A stretch of 48,009 bases of DNA, from the NCBI GenBank assembly GCA_021779955.1, contig JAJXZS010000010.1, positions 1 to 48,009 of the forward strand, given 5' to 3'. A model generated the notes under the pieces. That model was not told the origin of the DNA and did no database searches. It worked only from the letters and a program-made list of their open reading frames with translations. Both the position numbers and the translations under genes were made by a program. Within the stretch, counting starts at the first letter, position 1. Every line of letters begins with the position of its first letter. This stretch comes from Chloroflexota bacterium. Lineage in GTDB: Bacteria; Chloroflexota; Anaerolineae; Anaerolineales; Anaerolineaceae. Positions 39,370 through 46,729 of this stretch are shown here, one piece after another.

Positions 39370-40806
39370 TCAGTTCATCGGGGTGAGCGTTCCACCTCCG
39401 CTTAAGGAGTAGGTCTGCCCGCCCAGAACGGTATTTGCCGAAGCATTGTAATAGACGGTGTGGCCATTCCCAATGATATTCGTGACCGTTGTGCCCGAAA
39501 TGCCGGCATCGTCGCTAAAGCCCGTCAGATAAGAATCGGCAGTGACGATCCATTGACTGGTTCCATCCAGCGAGATCGAAGCCTGGTTTGCCGTTTTATC
39601 GGCATTGATCGCTCCCGTCCATACGCTGTTGTTTTGTAGAATCACCGAAACGGAGCTGATGTTATCGGCGACGATATCTCCACTCATGGTTTGCTTGTCT
39701 GCAGTAAGGTACACGGTGCCTCCATTCCCGCCGCTGGTTCCCCAATTTCCGGCGGCTGCTTTGATCAAAATTCCGGAACCCGTAGTCATGGCGACCTGTT
39801 CGAGCTGGATGACTCCCGTGGAGTTGGTGACATAGAACAGGGGGCCATTTTGCGCCGTATCTTCAAGGGTTCCTCCGCTCATGGTAAAGGTGCCTTCGGT
39901 GCCGGCAGCATCGCCAGACATGCTCTGGTAGATCATCACTCCCCACTTGTTATCGAAAGTTGTCGTGAGCGTTGTGTCAATCAGCGAGATCGAATTGGCG
40001 CCTTCGATCACAGCCGCCTCGGAGCCTGAAGCGGATATCTCAGCACTGTCGACTGTGATATCCCCTGTTGAATAAATGCCTGGCGAATTTGCGCCGGTCG
40101 TGGCGATCATCCCGCCAACGATATTGATGATTCCGCCTCCCCGATCCGTGGCGATTGCGCCCGAACTCGCACCGGCCGTCGACATATCGACATTATTGGC
40201 AGTGATCGTCCCTCCCTGCGTTGCCATGATGCCATGAGCGTATTGCCCCATAACCGTGATGGAAGAATCGGAAATACTGATATTCGCGCCCGTCCCTGTG
40301 GCAAACACTCCATTCGCGCCGTCGCCCTTGGTGACTACGGTGCTGTGTGTGATGGTCAACGAACTGCCTGCGCCGACCAGCACACCTGCGTTAAGTCCAT
40401 AAAAACTGCTGTTATCCGAAGAAGACGAAGCGCTGCTGCTCGTCACGGTAGCCTGATCCAGGGTCAGATTGCCGCCGTTTTCTACATAGACCGAAGATTG
40501 GTCGGTGCCGCCGGCAGCGTAGGTCTTTCCCGTCTCCGTAACCGTCTGCCCGTTGACCGTATATGCCCCAGAAAGCGTCACTGAACTTGTGCTTCCGCCG
40601 GGCGCGTTTCCGCCTGGAACCCCTGATGGATTTGCGCCTGGAGTGCCGCTGGGCGGCGCCCCGGAAGGCGGCTGGCTATTGTTCGAACTCGCGCTGCTTG
40701 CATTGGTAGCTGTTTCAGTGACGGCCGATGTCGGGATCGTTGTGCAGGCGCCAAGCAGCATAACCGCGATCAGTAAACCCGCCAATATTCCTGAAGAAGC
40801 TTTCAC
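39370..40806 (-). CDS. Exported beta-helix-like lipoprotein, function unknown
   Basis: A 478-residue surface protein. A lipoprotein signal (GLLIAVMLLGAC) is followed by a low-complexity Ser/Asn/Gly/Pro linker (PPSGAPPSGTPGANPSG). The rest is built of short Gly/Thr/Ser-rich repeats of about 20-25 residues, such as NGVFATGTGANISISDSSI and HGIMATQGGTITANNVDM, which is the pattern of a right-handed parallel beta-helix like those of pectate lyases and adhesins. No catalytic motif is recognised. I prefer the GTG at 40806, since GGGAAGGGTAAG stands before it; another GTG at 40839 opens the frame. Likely a cell-surface adhesin or polysaccharide-binding protein, by inference. Confidence 0.75.
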   Translation of the reverse strand: MKASSGILAGLLIAVMLLGACTTIPTSAVTETATNASSASSNNSQPPSGAPPSGTPGANPSGVPGGNAPGGSTSSVTLSGAYTVNGQTVTETGKTYAAGGTDQSSVYVENGGNLTLDQATVTSSSASSSSDNSSFYGLNAGVLVGAGSSLTITHSTVVTKGDGANGVFATGTGANISISDSSITVMGQYAHGIMATQGGTITANNVDMSTAGASSGAIATDRGGGIINIVGGMIATTGANSPGIYSTGDITVDSAEISASGSEAAVIEGANSISLIDTTLTTTFDNKWGVMIYQSMSGDAAGTEGTFTMSGGTLEDTAQNGPLFYVTNSTGVIQLEQVAMTTGSGILIKAAAGNWGTSGGNGGTVYLTADKQTMSGDIVADNISSVSVILQNNSVWTGAINADKTANQASISLDGTSQWIVTADSYLTGFSDDAGISGTTVTNIIGNGHTVYYNASANTVLGGQTYSLSGGGTLTPMN

Positions 40807-40860
40807 CTTACCCTTCCCTTTCCGTACGTGCCAAAACACAATAAACCGGATGACAATTCC

Positions 40861-40869
40861 ATTCTAGCA
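40861..40869 (-). promoter_or_regulatory. Extended -10 promoter of the beta-helix lipoprotein gene
   Basis: On the minus strand TGC-TAGAAT forms an extended -10, about 55 bases before the GTG start. A TTGCCG lies 14 bases upstream, closer than ideal. Confidence 0.4.
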
Positions 40870-41109
40870 ACACATCCGCCCGGCAAGTCGAACAAAAATT
40901 GAGAAGTTGTCGAGAAATATGGAGGCCATCGATCTGTCCTCAGGCTGGCTTTATCATTCATCGGCAAAACAGCCCGGTACCCGGATTTCGCCAGTTCGCT
41001 TCCGCCTGGCGTAAGAATCATCGCTTGATCGAAATCTGTGCGATTTTTGTTCCATTTTTGAGCCGTTTTCCTTGGCCAAGAAGCCCCAGTCATTTAGACT
41101 ATAAGCATC

Positions 41110-41257
41110 GTTTCAAAACAAATTCATGGCACATGATCATTATTGCAAACAGGGGCGCGTGCCGTTAGGGGATCATCCTCCGGAGAAATGCTGTACGCTC
41201 GCTGCATTTCGCGGCAGGAAAGAGAACCAGAGGCTCAGGGACCTCTGGTTTTTCTTT
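41110..41257 (+). ncRNA. Candidate small RNA
   Basis: An intrinsic terminator (41225-41257) with no protein gene upstream on the same strand suggests a short non-coding transcript. Just before it a GAAATGC/GCATTTC stem (41185-41191 with 41204-41210) is visible. A weak promoter with TTGGCC (41072-41077), 17 bases and TAGACT (41095-41100) would start it near 41107. It does not resemble SRP RNA, 6S RNA, RNase P RNA or tmRNA. Boundaries are approximate. Confidence 0.3.
41225..41257 (+). terminator. Orphan intrinsic terminator
   Basis: Perfect 9-bp stem AACCAGAGG/CCTCTGGTT (41225-41233 with 41242-41250), 8-base loop, followed by TTTCTTT. Confidence 0.85.
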
Positions 41258-41379
41258 ACGAGTGAAGCGATCGCGTGCCTAAAACGGTTGAAAACCTGCC
41301 GGATACTTTGCACTGGCATATAATTGATCTGTCCTAATTGCGCGCACGCCGATCAGTCCGCTTCATCCTGGGAGGAACC

Positions 41380-42306
41380 ATGAAGAAGCTCTCTTTATGC
41401 CTCATCCTTGTCTTGGCGCTTTTGATGGCGGGTTGCATTCCCACGCCAACGCCCACCACAGCCCCCACAGTACCTGTGACCCCTTCGCCGCAACTCCCCA
41501 CGCCGGTTCCTGCTACCCCCGTTCCCTTGCTGACGGCGGAATCACTGCAGAATGGCACGTATTCCGTTCCGCGGTATCAAAAAGTCGTTACACTGACCAA
41601 TGGAAAATATGAAAGCGGATCGGGCGACAATTATTTGATGGTGACCTTGCTGCCGCAAATCGCGCTGGGCGATTTGAATGGGGATGGAACAACAGATGCT
41701 GCGATCCTGCTATCAGAAAATGGCGGCGGCTCCGGTCAATTTGTGTCGTTGATTGTCATATTGGATCAAAATTCCTCCCTGGTTCAATTGGCCAGTTCCG
41801 TCTTAATTGACGATCGCCCTGTGATTCAATCGCTGGCCATTCAGGATGCCAGCATCATCCTCAAAGCGTTGATTCACGGACCGAATGACCCCATGGTCTC
41901 GCCAACCTTTGCGGTCAATGAAACTTATCGGCTTGGCCAGGGTAAACTATGGCTGAGCCGGCTGGCCAGCACTTTCCAGGGCGGCAGTGAGAACAGCATC
42001 ACAATCGAAAGTCCGGCTTTCGGGTCCGAAGTGAGCCAGAGCGTCGAAGTCAAGGGAAGTATGCCAATCGGTCCATTCGAAAACACTCTGGGCTATATCA
42101 TCACCGACGATCTTGAGAATACGCTCACCTCCGGTTCATTCCTGGTGACCAATACGGATCTGGGCACGCCATCAACTTTCGATCAGACTCTTGATCTCAC
42201 CGGGATTCCCGCGGGCACGCTGATCCGGATCAAAGTGTTCGAAACGGATATGTCAGGTCAGAACCAGTATGTTGCCCTGGATAGTGTTGAACTCACGGTC
42301 AGATAG
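41380..42306 (+). CDS. Lipoprotein with C-terminal Gmad2 immunoglobulin-like domain
   Basis: A 308-residue exported lipoprotein. The signal CLILVLALLMAGC ends in a lipobox Cys near 19 and is followed by a Thr/Pro linker (PTPTPTTAPTVPVTPSPQ). The middle has ALGDLNGDGTTDAAILL, an FG-GAP/dockerin-like DxNxDG calcium-binding loop. The last 100 residues (ITIESPAFGSEVSQSVEVKG, then FENTLGYIITDD) match the Gmad2 domain, common in Gram-positive and Chloroflexi surface proteins and often linked to spores or the wall. GGAGG precedes the ATG at 41380. Function unknown beyond surface location. Confidence 0.8.
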   Translation: MKKLSLCLILVLALLMAGCIPTPTPTTAPTVPVTPSPQLPTPVPATPVPLLTAESLQNGTYSVPRYQKVVTLTNGKYESGSGDNYLMVTLLPQIALGDLNGDGTTDAAILLSENGGGSGQFVSLIVILDQNSSLVQLASSVLIDDRPVIQSLAIQDASIILKALIHGPNDPMVSPTFAVNETYRLGQGKLWLSRLASTFQGGSENSITIESPAFGSEVSQSVEVKGSMPIGPFENTLGYIITDDLENTLTSGSFLVTNTDLGTPSTFDQTLDLTGIPAGTLIRIKVFETDMSGQNQYVALDSVELTVR

Positions 42307-42349
42307 GGTGACCCTTCCCAAACGGCTCTGGTGAAGACAGCAGGTAAAG

Positions 42350-42385
42350 TGAAGCGGAATGCAAATGCATTCCGCTTCATTCTTT
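42350..42385 (+). terminator. Intrinsic terminator after the Gmad2 lipoprotein gene
   Basis: Perfect 14-base inverted repeat TGAAGCGGAATGCA/TGCATTCCGCTTCA (42350-42363 with 42366-42379), effectively a 13-bp stem with a four-base loop, followed by TTCTTT. Confidence 0.85.
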
Positions 42386-42398
42386 GTAAATACTGCGC

Positions 42399-42427
42399 TT
42401 CCAAAATCCCGAGATTCTTTTTATAAT
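42399..42427 (+). promoter_or_regulatory. Promoter of the STAND/TPR gene pair
   Basis: -35 TTCCAA (42399-42404), 17-base spacer, consensus -10 TATAAT (42422-42427). Transcription would begin near 42434. This rules out the in-frame ATG at 42359 and supports the start at 42452. Confidence 0.65.
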
Positions 42428-42451
42428 AAGCATCCACTGAAATCATCAAGC

Positions 42452-44014
42452 ATGGTCAATTGGATCGTTGAAATCGAGCCGTCAATGCAGATGTCAAGGA
42501 TCACCGAACCACAAGTCGAAGCATTCCTGAAAGCTATGCGCTCTGGCGAAAAAGCAGGCGTCCAGCTTTTGAAGCTCGATGCGGTAAAACATCCGGAAGA
42601 GGCTTCAGATGACGAACTCCTGATCCTTCAAACAGATTATTTGCTTGAAGCAACCCATACAGCCTATGCCGCTGCCCGCAAAACAGAAAATTTACCACCT
42701 TCGCTTCCCCATACCCGCGCAGATTCGATCGTCCAGATCGGAATAGATTTTTCCCTGGGTAATGCTGAACTTGAAAGCTGGTCTGCTGTGTATTACCGGT
42801 ACTTTGCTGATATCCCTTTCAGCGTCGACGAAATCTCAACAGCGGCGAGCATCGTTCCCCAACAATACCGCCGGCGCTTGAAACTGGGCATCTCCAACCT
42901 TACGACAATTCTCAAGCGCGCGGAACTCGAGTTCAAGAAGCACCCTCAAAAAATCTCTTCGCAACTTCCGCTGCCAGATTTCACCCGGCTGGTTGGGGTC
43001 GAAGCTTACTTTCAAGAATTGCGGCGTCTTTTAAACGACCCTGCCGGCCCCCAAATGATCAGCCTTGAGGGTTTCGGCGGAATAGGAAAAACAGCGCTCA
43101 CACGCGCTTTCGTTGGGTTGCCAGACACCCGCGCAAGATGGACCAGGATCTTGTGGGTAAGCGCCCGCCAATTTTTTCTGGATGACGTTGGCAGATTGGC
43201 TCCTTCGCCTGCCGCGATATCGACCCTTGAAGATATAACGGTCCGCCTGGCAGAGCAACTGGGGCTGGGAGAATTTGCTGCGAGGACGCTCAGGGAGCGG
43301 ATCGATGGCATCAGCGTTGCCCTGGCGACTGAGCCGACGCTTGTCGTTATCGATAATCTGGAAACGGTCACTGAATATCGCGCTTTGATCCCTTCCCTTA
43401 CCAGGTGTGCGGGCAAGGATACGCGGTTCCTCATTACCACCCGCATGACTTTGAGTGAGTTTCCGTATGTCCAGGTACTCAAAGTCCATGAGTTGAACGG
43501 CGCATTTGCCAGAAATCTGCTCGAAAATGAACTTGCGCGCCGCGGACGAACCCTTCATCTGGATGAAACTGACTTCGAGCAACTCTATCACATGATCGGA
43601 GGCATTCCCCTTGCCCTCAAACTCGTTGCCTCCCAGCTTTCATTTCAATCGCTCAGGCAGATACTCAAGAGCTTCCAGGAAGTAAAGAGCGGCACTTCCG
43701 AGTTTTATACTTACCTTTACTGGCAGGCATGGCAGCTTCTGAGCGATTCGGCTCGCAATTTGATGCTTTCCTTCCTGCCCGCCGATCCCGAAGGAGAGGA
43801 TCTCGAATTCATCCAGCAGATGAGCGGCTTGACAGAAGAATCCTTCTACGCGGGTCTTAGGGAGCTCGACCAGCTCTCACTCCTCGAATCCGATGGCAGC
43901 ACCATCCTGCCTCGCTACCGTCTGCATCGCTTGACGGTTACATTTCTGCAATCTGATCTCTTGAAGCTCTGGATAGCTCCATCACATGATGACGACGCCT
44001 CTTTCAGCCCTTAG
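42452..44014 (+). CDS. STAND (NB-ARC-like) ATPase
   Basis: A 520-residue signal-transduction ATPase with numerous domains. Residues 1-190 are a helical N-terminal region I do not recognise as a known effector. The nucleotide-binding module has Walker A GFGGIGKT (207-214), Walker B LVVIDN (297-302), FLITTRM as the sensor strand, and GGIPLALKLVASQL, the GLPL motif of NB-ARC proteins. A winged-helix part follows (LSDSARNLMLSFLPADPEGE, YRLHRLTVTFL). It ends without its own TPR array; the next gene, overlapping by 29 bases in the +1 frame, supplies TPRs. Start ATG at 42452 is the first after the promoter; no strong ribosome site, and ATG at 42485 is possible. Confidence 0.82.
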   Translation: MVNWIVEIEPSMQMSRITEPQVEAFLKAMRSGEKAGVQLLKLDAVKHPEEASDDELLILQTDYLLEATHTAYAAARKTENLPPSLPHTRADSIVQIGIDFSLGNAELESWSAVYYRYFADIPFSVDEISTAASIVPQQYRRRLKLGISNLTTILKRAELEFKKHPQKISSQLPLPDFTRLVGVEAYFQELRRLLNDPAGPQMISLEGFGGIGKTALTRAFVGLPDTRARWTRILWVSARQFFLDDVGRLAPSPAAISTLEDITVRLAEQLGLGEFAARTLRERIDGISVALATEPTLVVIDNLETVTEYRALIPSLTRCAGKDTRFLITTRMTLSEFPYVQVLKVHELNGAFARNLLENELARRGRTLHLDETDFEQLYHMIGGIPLALKLVASQLSFQSLRQILKSFQEVKSGTSEFYTYLYWQAWQLLSDSARNLMLSFLPADPEGEDLEFIQQMSGLTEESFYAGLRELDQLSLLESDGSTILPRYRLHRLTVTFLQSDLLKLWIAPSHDDDASFSP

Positions 44015-45551
44015 CCTCCAGGCGCAGACAGCTTTCTGGCGGACCGAGTATGAAAGGCTTCTGGAAAGGCGACTGGAAGCTTCCATTCGCTATATGCGCT
44101 TGAATCCGCAGGACAATGTAAAGCTGCACCTGCGCAGCCTGCTTGCCCTCATCGACGAAGCGCAACGATACAGGTCGCTCAATTCCCTCACTTTGGACCT
44201 CATCCATCTCCTGAATCCGCTACCCATTCAATGGGGCATGGGCAGCCTGTGGCTGCACAATCTCCAGTTTGCCGCGCCAAAGACAACCCGGATCTCGGAG
44301 CGCTACTCTTATCTCGCTGATATTGCCGATATCGAAATCGCCAATGGGAGCTTTGATACCTGCCTGGATGCAGCCGGTCAGGTGCTCGCTGGACAAAGAT
44401 CTGATCCGATCCTGGCTGCCCGGGCCTGCAGAACGAAGTTCATCGCGCTTCGCTCCCTTGGCCGGGCCGATGATGCAGACCAATTGCTGCAAAGTCAGCA
44501 AAGCCGCTTTAACCGGCCCCACGGAAAACGGGCCGATCCGAGACATGCCCGGGCGTGGATCATCTATTCTCAAAGCAAATTGGAATTGCTGCGCGAGCAG
44601 GGAAAGATTGATGAAGCGTTTTACCTGGTCCAGCAGATGCTCGAGTTGGATGCCCAATCCGGCTCCCACGATCCCGGGTTTACAGGCGAGCTCCTCACCC
44701 TCCGGTCGACCCTCCTGTGGGGAAAAGGCGACTTCCGCGCCTCCATCGAAGACTTGAAACTTGCGATCGACAAATACACCAGGCTAAACGACACATTCCA
44801 TGCGGTGTCCCTGCATAGCAACCTTGGCCTCGTCTACTGGTCGATGGGTGAATTGGACCGCGCGGAGGAGTCGCTGAATACCGCAATCAACTATTATCGC
44901 AAAACAGGCGCAGCCCAGTTGGTCACATCGGATCTAGGCAACCTGGGATTGGTCTACTTCGCGCGCGGCAACCTCTCCAGGGCTCAGGAATTATTCAACG
45001 AACAGATCGATTTGGCGCGTAGAATCAGCTACCTGACAGAATACTACCGCGGCATCGATAATTTCGCCGACGTTAATTATTATCTGGGCCACTATCAAAA
45101 ATTGATTGACATGCACGAGCAAAATTCCACATACATCAGATCGCGCGGCAGGCGCGAAGGCTATGGGGTGGGTATCCTTTGGATCGCCTGCGCAGAGTAT
45201 CGCCAGGGTTACACAGCGGGAGCATTGGACAAGATACACGAAGTCCTGGAATATGCAAAAACAAACCGTCATCCATCTTTAGAGGGACTGGCCTGCCGCT
45301 GCCTGGCTCAGTTCCTGCCTCTCGAGCAGCGCGAACCGTTATTGCTGAAGGCACTTGATATCAGCCGGTCGCAGGGGAAATTGCTCGATGAAGCTGCCTC
45401 TTATCTCGCTCTTGCGCAAGTCCAGGCATCGGTAGAACCCGGTGAAAGCACCTGGCAGAAAGGTGCAGAGTTGCTCGAACGGATCGGTGCCGCTGCCTGG
45501 GTGGAAGGGCATTCCGCCGCTGATCCCCCCTTCATCCCCATGTTCATCTGA
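43986..45551 (+). CDS. Tetratricopeptide-repeat protein, partner of the STAND ATPase
   Basis: A 521-residue all-helical protein with at least two clear TPR units (LHSNLGLVYWSMGELDRAEE and LGNLGLVYFARGNLSRAQEL) and several degenerate ones across residues 90-500. No catalytic or membrane segment. Its ATG lies within the last 29 bases of the STAND gene, in the +1 frame, so translation is probably coupled. In single-chain STAND proteins the TPR array follows the ATPase as the sensor; here the same order is split over two genes. It ends two bases before the convergent aldolase gene. Role as sensor is inference. Confidence 0.82.
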   Translation: MMTTPLSALSLQAQTAFWRTEYERLLERRLEASIRYMRLNPQDNVKLHLRSLLALIDEAQRYRSLNSLTLDLIHLLNPLPIQWGMGSLWLHNLQFAAPKTTRISERYSYLADIADIEIANGSFDTCLDAAGQVLAGQRSDPILAARACRTKFIALRSLGRADDADQLLQSQQSRFNRPHGKRADPRHARAWIIYSQSKLELLREQGKIDEAFYLVQQMLELDAQSGSHDPGFTGELLTLRSTLLWGKGDFRASIEDLKLAIDKYTRLNDTFHAVSLHSNLGLVYWSMGELDRAEESLNTAINYYRKTGAAQLVTSDLGNLGLVYFARGNLSRAQELFNEQIDLARRISYLTEYYRGIDNFADVNYYLGHYQKLIDMHEQNSTYIRSRGRREGYGVGILWIACAEYRQGYTAGALDKIHEVLEYAKTNRHPSLEGLACRCLAQFLPLEQREPLLLKALDISRSQGKLLDEAASYLALAQVQASVEPGESTWQKGAELLERIGAAAWVEGHSAADPPFIPMFI

Positions 45552-45553
45552 TC

Positions 45554-46528
45554 TTAATAGGTCCGATACCAGTTTGTTGCAGGTTCAGCAGAGGTGTAGA
45601 AATCACTCCACGGACGCGCGATGGCATTGCACAGCGAGGTGAGCCGTTCCATCCGTGGACGGATGACCTGCTGCAAGTATTCCCGCCTTTTGACGTTGTC
45701 CAAAGGCACGATATCCTGCCAGATTGCCCTACCGACCGCAACGCCCGATGCCCCGCTCTTGCAGGCGGCGTTCACCTGCTGCATGTAATCGTAGAACTTC
45801 GCCGAGCCCGAAATGAGGATCCAGGGGATGGCAGATGCAGCCGTCAGCTCCTCGCAGGCCTTGATCATCTCCGCTTCATCGCTCACCACCAGCGGATCCA
45901 CGGGAAACTCAGCTTCGAAAACGTCGGCGCCCAGTCCGCTCAACCTCTTGACCGACTCGATGACCACTTCATGCCTTTCGGGCGAGGTCAATTTCCGGGA
46001 ATAGGGATCGAGCGAGTACGAAAGTGACTCCAGGAACAACGGCAGGTCTGCCTCTTTGCACTCTTGCGCAACCCCGGCGATCAGATCTTCGATCTGCTGC
46101 GCTGATGCCGACTGGGGGTGATAATACACGAGCAGCTTAACCCCATCCGCCCCCATTTTCCGGGCCTTCGCCGCAGACCACCCCGGCAGCCGTTCACTCA
46201 GCCGCCGCGTTGTTTCCCCGCTGTAACCGGTCGCTTCCAATGCCACCACCAGGCCCTTATTCGCAGGCAGCACTCCGGCCGCAATACACTGGGCAGCTCC
46301 GTACTGCGGGTCGAGCAGCACCCCGCTGCCGCTACCGCCCAGTTCAGCGACCACCTGCTTTTTGAGCGTCACCAACTCCTCGTCTGCGACCGAACCCGGA
46401 GCATCCGGCTTGAGCAGGCTGCGCAGATTGTTTCGGTGATCGACCGCCAGCAATGCAATTGCCTTTGCACCGGTGCTCACCCGCTGCAGGCCTCTGATTT
46501 TGCCCACCGAAAGAAATTTTCTGTCCAT
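45554..46528 (-). CDS. Class I aldolase of the LacD/YihT (DeoC-like) family
   Basis: A 324-residue TIM-barrel aldolase. ALLAVDHRNNLRSLL and GVLLDPQYG mark the family, and the Schiff-base lysine is Lys131 in GADGVKLLVYYHP. Later strands FLESLSYSLD and IPWILISGSAK fit the barrel. Relatives cleave tagatose 1,6-bisphosphate (LacD) or 6-deoxy-6-sulfofructose 1-phosphate (YihT); sequence read by eye does not settle which. No sulfoquinovose or galactose genes lie nearby. It is convergent with the TPR gene and has no visible terminator between. Confidence 0.82.
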   Translation of the reverse strand: MDRKFLSVGKIRGLQRVSTGAKAIALLAVDHRNNLRSLLKPDAPGSVADEELVTLKKQVVAELGGSGSGVLLDPQYGAAQCIAAGVLPANKGLVVALEATGYSGETTRRLSERLPGWSAAKARKMGADGVKLLVYYHPQSASAQQIEDLIAGVAQECKEADLPLFLESLSYSLDPYSRKLTSPERHEVVIESVKRLSGLGADVFEAEFPVDPLVVSDEAEMIKACEELTAASAIPWILISGSAKFYDYMQQVNAACKSGASGVAVGRAIWQDIVPLDNVKRREYLQQVIRPRMERLTSLCNAIARPWSDFYTSAEPATNWYRTY

Positions 46529-46662
46529 GGCTCACCTGATCAAGCGAAAAGGCTCTCTATTGAGTTAATTATATGTTTTTTCGACGCATATGTACCGCAT
46601 GGATTCCAGGTTCAATGGGAAGACGCTGCGCCTATTTGTTCGTAATTGCTGGCCGTATACAA

Positions 46663-46690
46663 GATCCCCTCCTTTGAAAAGGAGGGGATC
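46663..46690 (-). terminator. Hairpin downstream of the DUF11-repeat gene
   Basis: Perfect 12-bp stem GATCCCCTCCTT/AAGGAGGGGATC (46663-46674 with 46679-46690) with loop TGAA. The minus-strand exit is TTGTATAC, a weak T tract; the plus-strand exit is CGTTTTGC. It is about 40 bases after the stop at 46730. Confidence 0.6.
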
Positions 46691-46729
46691 CGTTTTGCGA
46701 TTTCGATCTATTCCTTGAAGGTCAGGTTC

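Larger units (their letters stand above)
40807..41379. other. 573-base intergenic region with an orphan terminator
   Basis: Lies between the divergent beta-helix and Gmad2 lipoprotein genes. It holds the beta-helix promoter (40861-40869), a folded stretch ending in a plus-strand terminator at 41225-41257 with no gene before it, and the Gmad2 gene's ribosome site. Open frames here (40803-41093 minus, 41126-41323 plus) look non-coding. Confidence 0.55.

Noticed and set aside
40803-41093. 96-codon minus-strand open frame overlapping the start of the beta-helix gene
   Set aside because: No ribosome site and no family features; it runs through the likely promoter of the beta-helix gene.
41126-41323. 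65-codon plus-strand open frame
   Set aside because: Spans the orphan terminator at 41225-41257 and has no protein-like pattern.
42359-42451. 31-codon N-terminal extension of the STAND ATPase
   Set aside because: It lies across the terminator of the previous gene and the -35/-10 of the STAND promoter, so it cannot be translated from that transcript.
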